DNA of 44,439 nucleotides from Bryobacterales bacterium (GTDB taxonomy: Bacteria > Acidobacteriota > Terriglobia > Bryobacterales > Bryobacteraceae). A program made the position numbers and the translations under genes. The stretch is taken from the NCBI GenBank assembly GCA_016789905.1, contig JAEUQC010000156.1, positions 1-44,439 on the forward strand, in the 5' to 3' direction. Positions within the stretch are counted from its first letter, which is position 1, and every line of letters starts with the position of its first letter. Below are positions 14,916 through 23,601 of this stretch, in pieces. Below the pieces are notes generated by a model, which was not told the DNA's origin, made no database searches, and saw only the letters and a list, made by a program, of their open reading frames with translations.

Positions 14916-17741
14916 CTACTGGGCGGCTAAGTAGCGAGCGCCGGAGCCTGGCGTAATCGCGGTGAAAGTTACTGCCTGGCCGGAGGCGGCCCACGCACGG
15001 AATTCGGTTTCCGTTACCGGTTCGCCGCCGTCGGCGGCTATGAATCGCTTCGCCGCTGGATCGTAGAGGAACGGGCGGAGGCGCCCTTCGCGCACGGTGT
15101 GGGCCACCACTTCACATTCCATCACCGGAGCGGAGGCGTTCAGCGCTCTGGAGTAAAAAGGCGCGGCGGCGCGCTGGAGTAACAGTTCAACGCGCGGATT
15201 CGCGAATGCGCCGTTGTTCCCCGTTAAAGTCACCTGCTGGCCGACGATTGGCGCAAGGTCGGTATCAAACGCCAACATGAACTGCTCCATGTCGCGACGC
15301 ATACCATCCGGATTGTTTTGGGGAAATCCGGAATTCGAGGTAGGCCGAAATACAGAGGCGGTCATGAACCGGAAAAGCGTATCGGCGGATCCATCGCCGG
15401 TGAACCCAAAGCCACGTATCTGTTTGCCCATGGCGCCGCTATCGGGCGCATCGAAAAAGCTGACTTGCGGCGTGCCGAACATGCCGACCTTTGCGTACAT
15501 GTTGCGCAGGTGGGGGATTTTCACAATTTGGGGCAGGTTTTCAAAGCTCTGATTTCCGCCGGTGCCGTAGAACCCTTTCGCAGGATTCAGTTCATGGCAC
15601 TCGTTGCAGGTGAAGGAGGCCTTCCCGCCGAGCGCGTCGGCAAGGGGCGAGTTGATGCCGGCCGCGGGCCTTGTTCCCGAGTAGAAATCCGCCGCCCGCT
15701 TCTGCGCCGGCGTAAGCGAATTGTCCAGGTTTCGGACTGGATTGGGCGGAGGCAGAACCTGCAATTGGAAGCTGGCAAAGGCCTGCATCTCCGCGGAAGT
15801 GGGCGGGTCCGGGCTGCCAACCAGATCCTGGAAGGCGCCGATGAAGTTCAGAAAGGAGATATTGGCATCGAATGCGCTGGTGCCGGCCGGCCCGACGGAA
15901 CGGTCGCCGCGCCAATGCATGGCGCCGGAGTAGCGCAAGCCGCGGAGGGTTTGGGTGGTGAATGGCCCCTTCATGGGATGAAAGTCATCCGGTTTTCCGC
16001 TCCCATTCAATTTGTATGGGAATCCCAGCAGTTGGAGGAGCAAGGGGTTGGTAAGGAAACCGCCGAAGTTGATGGGGATCGGGCTGCGGGCAACCGCGCC
16101 ATCAGGGTTGCCGAGATCCCAAGCCAAATCATCCATGTCACCGAACTGATGGCAGCTTGCACAACTGGCTTCACCATTGCCGGAGTACCGTGTTGCGTCA
16201 TAGAGAAGCGCGCGTCCGGCGACAATCGACTCCGGTTCCGGGTTCAGCATCGGCAGCGAAGAGACCTCCCTGCGGCTTTCGAGTTCCACCACTTTCACGG
16301 AATTATCGAAGCGCGTCAACACGTAGAGCAGCCCCCGCGGCTCGTCGAGCACAATTCCGCTTGGCCCGCCGCCGGAGACGGGAATGTATGCCTCGCTGGC
16401 GGTACGCGGGTCGAAGCTGCCATCCTCGATGGACGCGGTGGGAAATACACCGACCTTGGACGAACCGAAAGCCGCTACATATAGGCGCTGGCCATCGGCG
16501 CTTACCGCAAGATCGAGAGGCGTGGAAAGACTATGGTCGCGGGCGGAAAGGTCAAAGCCGGGAGAGCCGGCCAGCTTATTGTAGTCCAGATGCTTGTTGA
16601 GGTGCCTGGGCGTGACCTGCCCGCCGGCGATCACCGTCACGCGGGACTCCGCCAAATGCCCCTGCACGGTCTGACCGGCAAACTTTCCCGGTCCCTCAAA
16701 ACGCTTGTGATTGAAGGCTTCGGTATTGGAGACGTAAATCGCGCCGCTCACGGGATTGGCCGCCATATTGAACAGCGTGGTACCGGCATGGGCATACTCC
16801 GCCTTTTGCATCAGCGTGTCGGCATCGAAGGCGAAGACGTCGGTGTCGGGCAGCGTGAAGCGAACGGCGCTGTCCCATACGCGCTTCAATTCGTCCTCCC
16901 AGTGTCCCGATTCGTTGTTGAATTTGACGATCAGGCCGGTCTCCGGGGCTGGGTCGCCCTTGGCGTTCGTGGCCGGTCCTGGATTGCCGCCGGGACTCAT
17001 GGAACCGTCGCGCATGCGGCACGGCCTGTTCGCGTCAAATCCGGGGCAGACGCGGCCATCACTCACCGTTGTCGTCTGATTCCCGGACTTAAATCCGGCA
17101 ACGTAAACCGTGCGCTTGTCCGGACTGAGCGCCAGAGCGCGGGGAGTGTCAGTGAAGAAGCTCAAGATGCGCACGGGAACGTCCAAGGCACTCGCCGAGT
17201 CAAACACCCAAACGTCGGCACGCGGAATCCCAGGGGTAGTCAATTGCGGGTCACCGGCCCCGGGCACATTGGCGAGGGCTGGATCCGTACGGCGCTGGCC
17301 CCGGTGGGCCGTGGTGATGAACGCGCGCGAGGGCTCGCCGGCGAAGACGATGTCCCGCGGTTCGTCGCCCACCAGGAGCGTTCGAGAGACGTGCGGCACG
17401 TCCCGTAGACTCACAACGCTCACACTATCGGAGACATGATTTACTACCCACACTTCGTCGTTCGAAGGCGCGGCGACGGCCACCGGTTCCAGGCCCACGG
17501 GAACGCGGCCTTTCCATTCCGGGTTTCCGGTTGCGATGTCGAAAATCTCCAGCGTTCCATTTGGCGTGTTGACGGCGAAGAGTGTGCGCCCATCCGGGGA
17601 CATAGCCAACGGGCGGACCTGGCCGCTTTCGAAGGCAACGAACTCTGGCCCCGCCGAAGAAGCCGTGGCGCGCCCGTCGCTGAAAAGCCACACGGCCGGG
17701 ACAAGCAGAACGGCGATCAGAAGTGATGTGGCTATGCGCAT
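14916..17741 (-). CDS. Secreted beta-propeller protein fused to di-haem cytochrome c domain
   Basis: A 941-residue exported protein: signal peptide about residues 1-28, a YVTN-type beta-propeller over about 35-500 (blades such as GQVRPLAMSPDGRTLFAVN and LDLAVSADGQRLYVAAFG), then a cytochrome c peroxidase-like C-terminal part with two haem-attachment motifs, CASCH at 527-531 and CNECH at 712-716. The haem part resembles bacterial di-haem peroxidase/MauG relatives found fused to or beside propellers. It probably does periplasmic electron transfer or oxidation of an unknown substrate. The long gap between the haem motifs fits the two-domain layout. Its mRNA start region can form a hairpin (17746-17764). 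No cytochrome maturation genes are in the window. Confidence 0.85.
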   Translation of the reverse strand: MRIATSLLIAVLLVPAVWLFSDGRATASSAGPEFVAFESGQVRPLAMSPDGRTLFAVNTPNGTLEIFDIATGNPEWKGRVPVGLEPVAVAAPSNDEVWVVNHVSDSVSVVSLRDVPHVSRTLLVGDEPRDIVFAGEPSRAFITTAHRGQRRTDPALANVPGAGDPQLTTPGIPRADVWVFDSASALDVPVRILSFFTDTPRALALSPDKRTVYVAGFKSGNQTTTVSDGRVCPGFDANRPCRMRDGSMSPGGNPGPATNAKGDPAPETGLIVKFNNESGHWEDELKRVWDSAVRFTLPDTDVFAFDADTLMQKAEYAHAGTTLFNMAANPVSGAIYVSNTEAFNHKRFEGPGKFAGQTVQGHLAESRVTVIAGGQVTPRHLNKHLDYNKLAGSPGFDLSARDHSLSTPLDLAVSADGQRLYVAAFGSSKVGVFPTASIEDGSFDPRTASEAYIPVSGGGPSGIVLDEPRGLLYVLTRFDNSVKVVELESRREVSSLPMLNPEPESIVAGRALLYDATRYSGNGEASCASCHQFGDMDDLAWDLGNPDGAVARSPIPINFGGFLTNPLLLQLLGFPYKLNGSGKPDDFHPMKGPFTTQTLRGLRYSGAMHWRGDRSVGPAGTSAFDANISFLNFIGAFQDLVGSPDPPTSAEMQAFASFQLQVLPPPNPVRNLDNSLTPAQKRAADFYSGTRPAAGINSPLADALGGKASFTCNECHELNPAKGFYGTGGNQSFENLPQIVKIPHLRNMYAKVGMFGTPQVSFFDAPDSGAMGKQIRGFGFTGDGSADTLFRFMTASVFRPTSNSGFPQNNPDGMRRDMEQFMLAFDTDLAPIVGQQVTLTGNNGAFANPRVELLLQRAAAPFYSRALNASAPVMECEVVAHTVREGRLRPFLYDPAAKRFIAADGGEPVTETEFRAWAASGQAVTFTAITPGSGARYLAAQ

Positions 17742-17745
17742 GGTG

Positions 17746-17764
17746 GGGAGGCGATACTCCTCCC
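17746..17764 (-). promoter_or_regulatory. Hairpin pairing the Shine-Dalgarno of the propeller-cytochrome gene
   Basis: GGGAGG (17746-17751) and CCTCCC (17759-17764) are perfect complements around a 7-base loop. On the minus-strand mRNA this puts GGGAGGAG in a stem whose other arm ends 4 bases before the start codon ATG 17741. It could limit ribosome access. No T-run follows, so it is not a terminator. Confidence 0.3.
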
Positions 17765-17800
17765 TATTCTAGCGGGACCGGCACTGGTAGTCTGAAAGGA

Positions 17801-18580
17801 GTGCCGATTGAGATTGCAGAGTTTTCCAGCGACTATTTCGCGAGGATGGCAGAGCTGGAGGACAGGCATCCGTGGACCCGCCATATGCGGATTCTAACGT
17901 TCGCGCTCCTTTCCAGGGCCGGCGGCGATTCCTGCCAGAAGCGCGTGGATGTGGGATGCGGCACCGGCCTGTTTCTGGAAGAGTGGAGGCGGCGCGGGCA
18001 GCCCGCCCGAATGACGGGTTTGGACTTCGCCTACCCAGCGCTGGAGTACGCGCGCACAAGGACCAAGGCCGAATGGGTGGCCGCCTCCGCGGCGGCCCTG
18101 CCGTTAGGCACAGGTTCGTTCGACGCCTTGCACACGGCCGATGTTTTGCAGCACCTTGCGATCGGCGATGTCACCCCCGCGTTTCAGGAGATCGCGCGCG
18201 TGCTGCGGCCCGGCGGACTCGCGGCGCTGCGCCTTCGCGGGCCCCGTTGGTTGACCGCGACGCCCGACGTGGACTATTCCGTTACGTTCACAACAACCCA
18301 GGTTCGCCAGCAACTGGAGCGCTGCGGCTTCGACGTTGTGTATCTATCCCGGGTGAACGCGTTACCTTCGCTGGCGGCGGAGATTCGCGATTGGCTGTCG
18401 AAATCCGCAAGCCGCGGGCAGGCGCCAGTGAAAGGAATTGCGTGCCACGGCGCCGGAGACCCGCGTTCGGCCGGTCTGGCGATCTACCTGCGCCTGGAGA
18501 AGCTGTGGTCGTTTACGCTTGGATTGCCCCTGCCGTTTGGGCACACCATTCTATGCGTCGCGCGCAAACGGCAAAGTTAA
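17801..18580 (+). CDS. SAM-dependent methyltransferase, class I
   Basis: A 259-residue Rossmann-fold methyltransferase. Motif I is RVDVGCGTGLFLEEW, the acidic end of strand 2 is TGLDFAYPALEYAR, motif II FDALHTADVLQHL and motif III EIARVLRPGGLAALR, all typical of the Methyltransf_11/25 families acting on small molecules or lipids. Substrate unknown. The GTG at 17801 gives a sensible N-terminus but the purine tract AAAGGA touches it directly; ATG 17846 is an alternative. The frame is open to 17723, inside the promoter region of the divergent gene. It converges on the Cys-rich barrel gene with a 4-base overlap of the 3' ends. Confidence 0.75.
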   Translation: MPIEIAEFSSDYFARMAELEDRHPWTRHMRILTFALLSRAGGDSCQKRVDVGCGTGLFLEEWRRRGQPARMTGLDFAYPALEYARTRTKAEWVAASAAALPLGTGSFDALHTADVLQHLAIGDVTPAFQEIARVLRPGGLAALRLRGPRWLTATPDVDYSVTFTTTQVRQQLERCGFDVVYLSRVNALPSLAAEIRDWLSKSASRGQAPVKGIACHGAGDPRSAGLAIYLRLEKLWSFTLGLPLPFGHTILCVARKRQS

Positions 18581-20544
18581 TTCTTCACGGGCACGAACCG
18601 CAAGCGAAGCCAGAACTGCATGCCGGCGGGGTGCGCGCCATAAATCGGCGACAGATTCGCGGGCAGGTGATATATCTGCAGTTGCCCGCCCAGCGCCGGA
18701 CGCAGAAAATTGCCGATAGAAGGAAGTTCATACGAGTATCCGCTCGTGTAGGCCTTTATGCGGGTATACCGGTACTCCTCCAGCAATCGAACGTAGGGCG
18801 CTTCTTCAAACAACAGCATGGAGTCCTTATCCGTTAGTTCGGCACGGCCCCACACCCAGTGTTTGTTTTTGAAGAGCACGGTGGATTCGGCGGAATAAGA
18901 GTTGAACGTTTGCCCTTGAACGCGGGTGGGAACCAGGGCGATGTGCTGGCGCTCCCCATTCGATTTTCGCGGGAGCGCGGACTGCAGAATGGCCAGCAGT
19001 TCCCCGTTCGGCTTCTGCGTGTATTCCAGATCATGATTGCGTCCCCAAACGAGTGTAGTAGCCCAATGGCCTCGCTGCGTGGGCCGAACGTGGGTTACCG
19101 ATGCAGTCTGGCGGAACGAGTCTCTGTCGGGGTGCGTCGCCTCGCGGTTGTTGATTCGCCCCAGCGAATACTGAAAGGCCCAGTTGGCGGTGGGAGTCAC
19201 CGTCAGCCGGGAGGCGAACGAATCGATTTTGCCCATCTCAATTCCCCAGCGCTTTTCATCCGGCTCGCGCCCGTGAAAGCCGCTGGCCTCCAGCGTTGCC
19301 CACCGGTATGTGATTCCCACAGTGGCGACGTTACTGGCGATGTGGGTGGAATCCTGGTAATGATGGGACATCACGGCCATCGGGTTCTCCGATGTCGAGA
19401 TTCGATGGGGGTAGGCGGTGGGGCCGATCGCCGGATCGCCGCGCAGGCCGGCATACAGATTGAGCGTTGTATTCTCGCTCAAACGATACTGATACGACGC
19501 GCCCAGTTCCTTGACGAAATCGTGCGGGTGCTGCCCATTGATGATCGGAACGTTCTTCCATGTTTCGCCGGTCTGGATCAGGAGAGGAAAGCGACCGTTG
19601 GTGACGGTCAACGGCTCAATGGAGAACATGGTGCGCACGGTGAAAACGCCGCCGCCAAGGCGGTGGCTGGCCATCGGCATTACCCATCCGGCGCCGAAAG
19701 TTTTGTCCCGCCCGCGCGGCCCGGTCTGATTCGTGTAGATACCCCATAACGTACCGTTGAACATGACATTCCAGCCGCCAAGCCGTTTGTGGAGCATGCG
19801 CATGGGAAGGGCGCCGGGCGTTTGACTGGTGCCGCTGACAAACATGCCGCTGAATGCGGCCGCGCTCGCGTTCATGCCCTCGGTCATGGTTCCGTCCATC
19901 TCCGATAGCTTCACTTCGCTTAATGGCAGGCCGGCGAAAATCCCCTCTCCGGCGTGCCAGCCGTCGTAGCAGTCGCCACAGACGCCCTTGGGTTCCCGCT
20001 TCTTCTCCCCTGGCTTCGGCGGCGCCGCCGCTGTGGCCAGATCGCTGCCACAGGGGCACTCCGCTTCTTGCGCACATTGCCCGCATCCGCCCTTGACACA
20101 GCACAGGAAGCGCTTCTCGCCAACCAGCGTCTTTTGTGCTTTCAGCAGCGCGTTCATCCCCTCTTTCAATTCAGGCGGCAACTCGCCGGTACCTGGCATG
20201 GCCTGCTTCGGCGCGGGAAGAAGTTTCACGCTCTCGGCTTTCACACCCGCCAGCGAACCCCGACCATTCTTCCAACCGGCCAGGCACTCGCCACAAGCGC
20301 CCAAGCCCCGCGCCACGTTCGACGCGCAGGCGCAGGAACCGTTCTTGCGCAGGCATAGGTCGCAACTTGGCTTTACGCAGCAGGCGTACCGGCCCTTGGC
20401 CGCCAGCGCCGTCTTTGCTGCTTTCAGTTTGGCCGCCGCCAATTTCAAGTCCCGATCCGCTTTGGTAGGCGTAGTGTTCCGCCGCCCGCCTTCGTGCGGA
20501 AACAGAGCGGCGGCGGTGAGCGCGAGGATGAGCAGAACCCGCAT
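18577..20544 (-). CDS. Outer-membrane beta-barrel protein with two N-terminal Cys-rich domains
   Basis: A 655-residue exported protein. After a short signal peptide come two homologous Cys-rich modules, residues about 36-101 and 132-205, each with eight Cys: C55 C56 C61 C64 C71 C73 C84 C87 and C148 C149 C154 C157 C163 C165 C189 C192, and each closing with G-W. The pattern is CC-x4-C-x2-C, then C-x-C, then C-x2-C-x2-GW. From about residue 240 the sequence has the alternating aromatic/polar strands of an outer-membrane barrel, including NGQHPHDFVKELGASYQY and SHHYQDSTHIASNVATVG, and it ends ...QFWLRLRFVPVKN. I know barrels with the HPHDF and HHYQDSTH signatures from metal-resistance loci but not with this Cys-rich front. 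It is third in a coupled operon behind a Met/His-rich protein, pointing to metal binding. Confidence 0.7.
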   Translation of the reverse strand: MRVLLILALTAAALFPHEGGRRNTTPTKADRDLKLAAAKLKAAKTALAAKGRYACCVKPSCDLCLRKNGSCACASNVARGLGACGECLAGWKNGRGSLAGVKAESVKLLPAPKQAMPGTGELPPELKEGMNALLKAQKTLVGEKRFLCCVKGGCGQCAQEAECPCGSDLATAAAPPKPGEKKREPKGVCGDCYDGWHAGEGIFAGLPLSEVKLSEMDGTMTEGMNASAAAFSGMFVSGTSQTPGALPMRMLHKRLGGWNVMFNGTLWGIYTNQTGPRGRDKTFGAGWVMPMASHRLGGGVFTVRTMFSIEPLTVTNGRFPLLIQTGETWKNVPIINGQHPHDFVKELGASYQYRLSENTTLNLYAGLRGDPAIGPTAYPHRISTSENPMAVMSHHYQDSTHIASNVATVGITYRWATLEASGFHGREPDEKRWGIEMGKIDSFASRLTVTPTANWAFQYSLGRINNREATHPDRDSFRQTASVTHVRPTQRGHWATTLVWGRNHDLEYTQKPNGELLAILQSALPRKSNGERQHIALVPTRVQGQTFNSYSAESTVLFKNKHWVWGRAELTDKDSMLLFEEAPYVRLLEEYRYTRIKAYTSGYSYELPSIGNFLRPALGGQLQIYHLPANLSPIYGAHPAGMQFWLRLRFVPVKN

Positions 20545-20546
20545 CG

Positions 20547-21701
20547 CTATTTCTTCTCAACAGCAGAGACAGTAAACGGCCCGGTCTCCACGACGCCGCC
20601 CCGCTGTACCTGCACCCATCCCCGATACCGGCCCGCCTTGGGAAACCGTGCGAGAAAGGCGAGCTTGCCGTCCTTGCCGGCCAAAGGATCGAGTTCATCA
20701 GGATGCGAATGGACGAACGTCTCCCCATCCTCACCCACCAGAATTAAGTGGCCCAGCGCCCCTAGATAAGGCTGAATATCATTCACCGGCGCGCCCGTCT
20801 TAGCATCCCGTACCAGGCACGCCATACGCAACGTCTTTCCCGCTGGAAACTCCGTTTCGGCGAAGGTCACGCGTAATGAACCCGACGACGTTTCGCCGGT
20901 CAACTTGTCCGCCGCAATCTGAAAACGCTCGCCTTTCTTCCCGTCTACTTTGAACCGGACGGGCATCACCTGTCCGCCCGCGCCTTTGGGTGCAACGTCG
21001 ACGAATAACGTGTAATCGCCCGCTTGCGGAAAAGTGTGGGTGAGGCGGAAAATGCCATCGGACGCTGGCTCCGGATGTTCATGCGCAAACACCCCCAAGT
21101 CCTGACGAACCAGCAGTAAGTGCATGGGCCGTTCGTGTTGAATGTCGAACTCGCGCACTAAAGCATTGTTCAGCGCGCGGGAAAACACGGAAATGGCTAA
21201 CGTGGCCGGCTCACCGGCCTTTGGTGTTTTAGGAGTGGAGCGGACCTCGGCATAGAATGGCTTGGGCCTGGGCTTCCGGTTCTTCGCGGACGCAACATCC
21301 CCCACCTGCAACGGGAATTGCACATGGAACTCTTCATCGGCCGGCGGCTTGATGAACAACTGAAGCCGGTAGTCGCCGCCGTGAGGAAACAGCGGATGAA
21401 CACCATATTCACCGGGAACGCCCTCCGGGTGGGCGTCTTCCGTCATCTTTGCCATGCCCGGCATGGTGGGCATGTCGATGACGCTACGTGCCTGCGCGCG
21501 GATCACCGGCGCGGCGCCCATCACGGGGTCCACCTGCGTCGCGTCCACCACGCGGTATTCAATCTGCATTTCTTCCTGCGCGGTCAGACCCTCAACCGGC
21601 AATCGAAGAGTGACCTGATACTTCCCAGCCCGCAAGGAGGGCGCAGCGTCTTGCCCCCACGCCACCGCAGCGAGCAAACCAGCGACGAAAATACGCATCA
21701 C
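20547..21701 (-). CDS. Periplasmic YtkA/FixH-like protein with Met- and HxHP-motifs
   Basis: A 384-residue secreted protein (signal peptide to about residue 17). A beta-sandwich of the YtkA/FixH type comes first, with the Met-rich segment IDMPTMPGMAKM (M77, M80, M83, M86) that in relatives often binds copper. Two further repeated beta modules follow, each with a His pair: GVFAHEHPEP near 207 and TFVHSHPDEL near 331, both preceded by HLLLV/HLILV strands. Binding of copper or another soft metal is inferred. The start overlaps the stop of the NHL gene by four bases (ATGA), and its stop lies two bases before the barrel gene, so all three are one operon. Confidence 0.72.
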   Translation of the reverse strand: MMRIFVAGLLAAVAWGQDAAPSLRAGKYQVTLRLPVEGLTAQEEMQIEYRVVDATQVDPVMGAAPVIRAQARSVIDMPTMPGMAKMTEDAHPEGVPGEYGVHPLFPHGGDYRLQLFIKPPADEEFHVQFPLQVGDVASAKNRKPRPKPFYAEVRSTPKTPKAGEPATLAISVFSRALNNALVREFDIQHERPMHLLLVRQDLGVFAHEHPEPASDGIFRLTHTFPQAGDYTLFVDVAPKGAGGQVMPVRFKVDGKKGERFQIAADKLTGETSSGSLRVTFAETEFPAGKTLRMACLVRDAKTGAPVNDIQPYLGALGHLILVGEDGETFVHSHPDELDPLAGKDGKLAFLARFPKAGRYRGWVQVQRGGVVETGPFTVSAVEKK

Positions 21702-23548
21702 TTCACCGCCACCAGCGCGGTGTTGCTGCGCTGCCGATTCACGCTAATCACAAGTTCCAGGGCCGGCCCAACGGGTGCGTCCGCGGGCACCTGGATGTTC
21801 GCCTGCGCCAGCCCCACGAAACCCGGAGTAAGGCCCAGGAATAGCACCGGTGCGGCTCGCCCGCCAATCGTTGCCCCCGTATCGAGAACGGCGCGATACA
21901 GCGTGGTCAATGGCGCGGCTCGCCCGGCTGCCAATTCCCCATCGAGCGGGCCAATGCCTGTCAAGTAGACTGTCATCACCTGGCCGCGTGTCTCCGCGTT
22001 GGTTTGTGTGTTCAGCGTCCCGTCCTGATTGATGGCGACCGCGCGGGTTCCGCCGGCGATCATGAAGATTCCTGGGGCGGCCGCGCCAATATTTACGGTC
22101 TCTTCCGAACTTGCACCCTCCGCCGTTGTCACGCGGATCTTTGCTTCGCCTTCCCGAAGATCGTAGGGAAGTTGGGCGTTGATTTGATTGGGAGAGACGA
22201 ACACCAGCGGCATTCGCGTTCCGTTAACGGTGACGGACGTACCGGCCATCTCCACAGGCAGCGGCAGTTCACTGGCCTGCGTCAGGCCGCCGGCGAAATT
22301 GATTCCGAAAATGGAGATGAGCGCGCCGGGTGCCAACGGCACAGGGGCAGGAAGAAAGCTGGCCGCGTTGACAACTCCCCCTGGCGAAACGGCGGGGCGC
22401 ACAGCGAAGCTTACCTTGCGAATCAGGTAGTTCTGCCAGTCGACGATCAACACATCGCCGTTGTTATCCACCGCCACCGAGGAAGGATAATTGAGCGGGC
22501 TCTGCGTGGCGGGAATACCGTCGGCGCCGCGCCCAATCTGCCCATTGCCAGCTACGGTGGTGATGGTCCCGTCGGGGGCCACGCGCCGCACACGGTGGTT
22601 GCCCATGTCGGCGATATAAATATTCCCAGCCGCGTCAACGGCAGTTGCATTTGGCTGGCTCAGTTGCGCCGCGGTGGCGCGGCCGCCGTCACCGCTGAAG
22701 CCCGGCGCGCCAGTGCCAGCGATAGTGGAGATGGCGCCTCCGGGAGTGATTCTTCGGACGCGATGGCTTCCCTGTTCGGTGACCAGCAGGTTGCCCACGC
22801 GGTCGAACGTGATGTGCGATGGAATGGCCAGCGCGCTGCGGGTGGCGTCGGGCCCGTCGGCGCCATTGCCTGGAAGGCCGGTGCCGGCAACAACCTGAAG
22901 TCGCCCATCGCTATTGGCGCGCGCGATGCGGTTCGAATGCAGTTCGGCGAAATAGATACGGCCTTCATTGTCAACCGCGACGGAAGCCGGCCAGTCCAGC
23001 GGCGATAATGTACCCGGAACGTTGGGCGCGAAGAACGAATGCAGGTTGCTGCCAATAACCGTGGAAATGGCGCCATTCGCCGCTACCTGCCGGATGCGGT
23101 TGTTCTTTTGGTCGCTAATCAACAGCGTGCCGTTGGCCAACGCCAGGACATGAGACGGGCCATAAAGCTTCGCGGAAGTGGCGGAACCACCGTCCCCAGC
23201 CTCGGTCGCGCCGCCCAGGGGAGAACAGCGGCTGGTATCGATGGACGGCCGTTGCCCGCTACCGGCAACGCTTGTAATTACACCATCGGGCGCGATCCGC
23301 CGCACACGATGGTTATTCGTATCGGCGACGTAGATATTGCCGGCGCGGTCAACGGAGATATGGCTCAGTTCTTCGAACCGCGCGGGGTCGCATTCGTTCT
23401 GGATGGCGGCTAGGGTGAAGGACGCCAGTGCCGCCGGGCCACCGTCTCCACCGTACCCGCGAGTTGTACCGGCAACAGTTGAGATGATTCCAGTTTGCGC
23501 GATGAGGATGGAACAGAAAGATAGAGAGAGGGTTAACAGGAGACGCAT
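21698..23548 (-). CDS. NHL-repeat beta-propeller protein with TIGR03437 C-terminal domain
   Basis: A 616-residue exported protein with signal peptide (about 1-17). Residues about 20-370 are six or so NHL blades of the form ITSVAGSGQ, IYVADTNNHRVRRIAPDG, AVDAAGNIYIADMGNHRVRR. From about 380 it carries the TIGR03437 domain: GGVVNAASFLPAPVPLAPG, SIFGINFAGG, PLVFVSPNQINAQLPYDL, GIFMIAGG, TVYLTGIGPLDGE, ending IQVPADAPVGPALELVISV. This combination is very frequent in Solibacter-like Acidobacteria; the function of the C-terminal domain is not known. It is the first gene of the metal-type operon; its start region includes the inverted repeat at 23584-23600. Confidence 0.88.
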   Translation of the reverse strand: MRLLLTLSLSFCSILIAQTGIISTVAGTTRGYGGDGGPAALASFTLAAIQNECDPARFEELSHISVDRAGNIYVADTNNHRVRRIAPDGVITSVAGSGQRPSIDTSRCSPLGGATEAGDGGSATSAKLYGPSHVLALANGTLLISDQKNNRIRQVAANGAISTVIGSNLHSFFAPNVPGTLSPLDWPASVAVDNEGRIYFAELHSNRIARANSDGRLQVVAGTGLPGNGADGPDATRSALAIPSHITFDRVGNLLVTEQGSHRVRRITPGGAISTIAGTGAPGFSGDGGRATAAQLSQPNATAVDAAGNIYIADMGNHRVRRVAPDGTITTVAGNGQIGRGADGIPATQSPLNYPSSVAVDNNGDVLIVDWQNYLIRKVSFAVRPAVSPGGVVNAASFLPAPVPLAPGALISIFGINFAGGLTQASELPLPVEMAGTSVTVNGTRMPLVFVSPNQINAQLPYDLREGEAKIRVTTAEGASSEETVNIGAAAPGIFMIAGGTRAVAINQDGTLNTQTNAETRGQVMTVYLTGIGPLDGELAAGRAAPLTTLYRAVLDTGATIGGRAAPVLFLGLTPGFVGLAQANIQVPADAPVGPALELVISVNRQRSNTALVAVK

Positions 23549-23583
23549 GAGTGGGCATTCGTCCGATGAGGGGGAATCCCTTC

Positions 23584-23600
23584 ATTGTAGCGCTTACAAT
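23584..23600. promoter_or_regulatory. Palindrome ATTGTA-N5-TACAAT before the NHL operon
   Basis: ATTGTAGCGCTTACAAT is an inverted repeat with a GCGC core, 36 bases upstream of the NHL gene and just past the stop of the GT4 gene at 23602. Minus strand reads ATTGTAAGCGCTACAAT, close to LacI-family operators (TGTAAGCGCTTACA), but with one base missing in the right half. Its right end TACAAT could also be the -10 box of the operon, so a bound regulator would block transcription. Confidence 0.4.
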
Positions 23601-23601
23601 C

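Noticed and set aside
15318..16484. 388-codon plus-strand frame
   Set aside because: Shadow of the propeller-cytochrome gene; no recognisable domain.
23549..23583. AGGG-N5-CCCT as a terminator of the GT4 gene
   Set aside because: Stem of only four pairs and no T-run.
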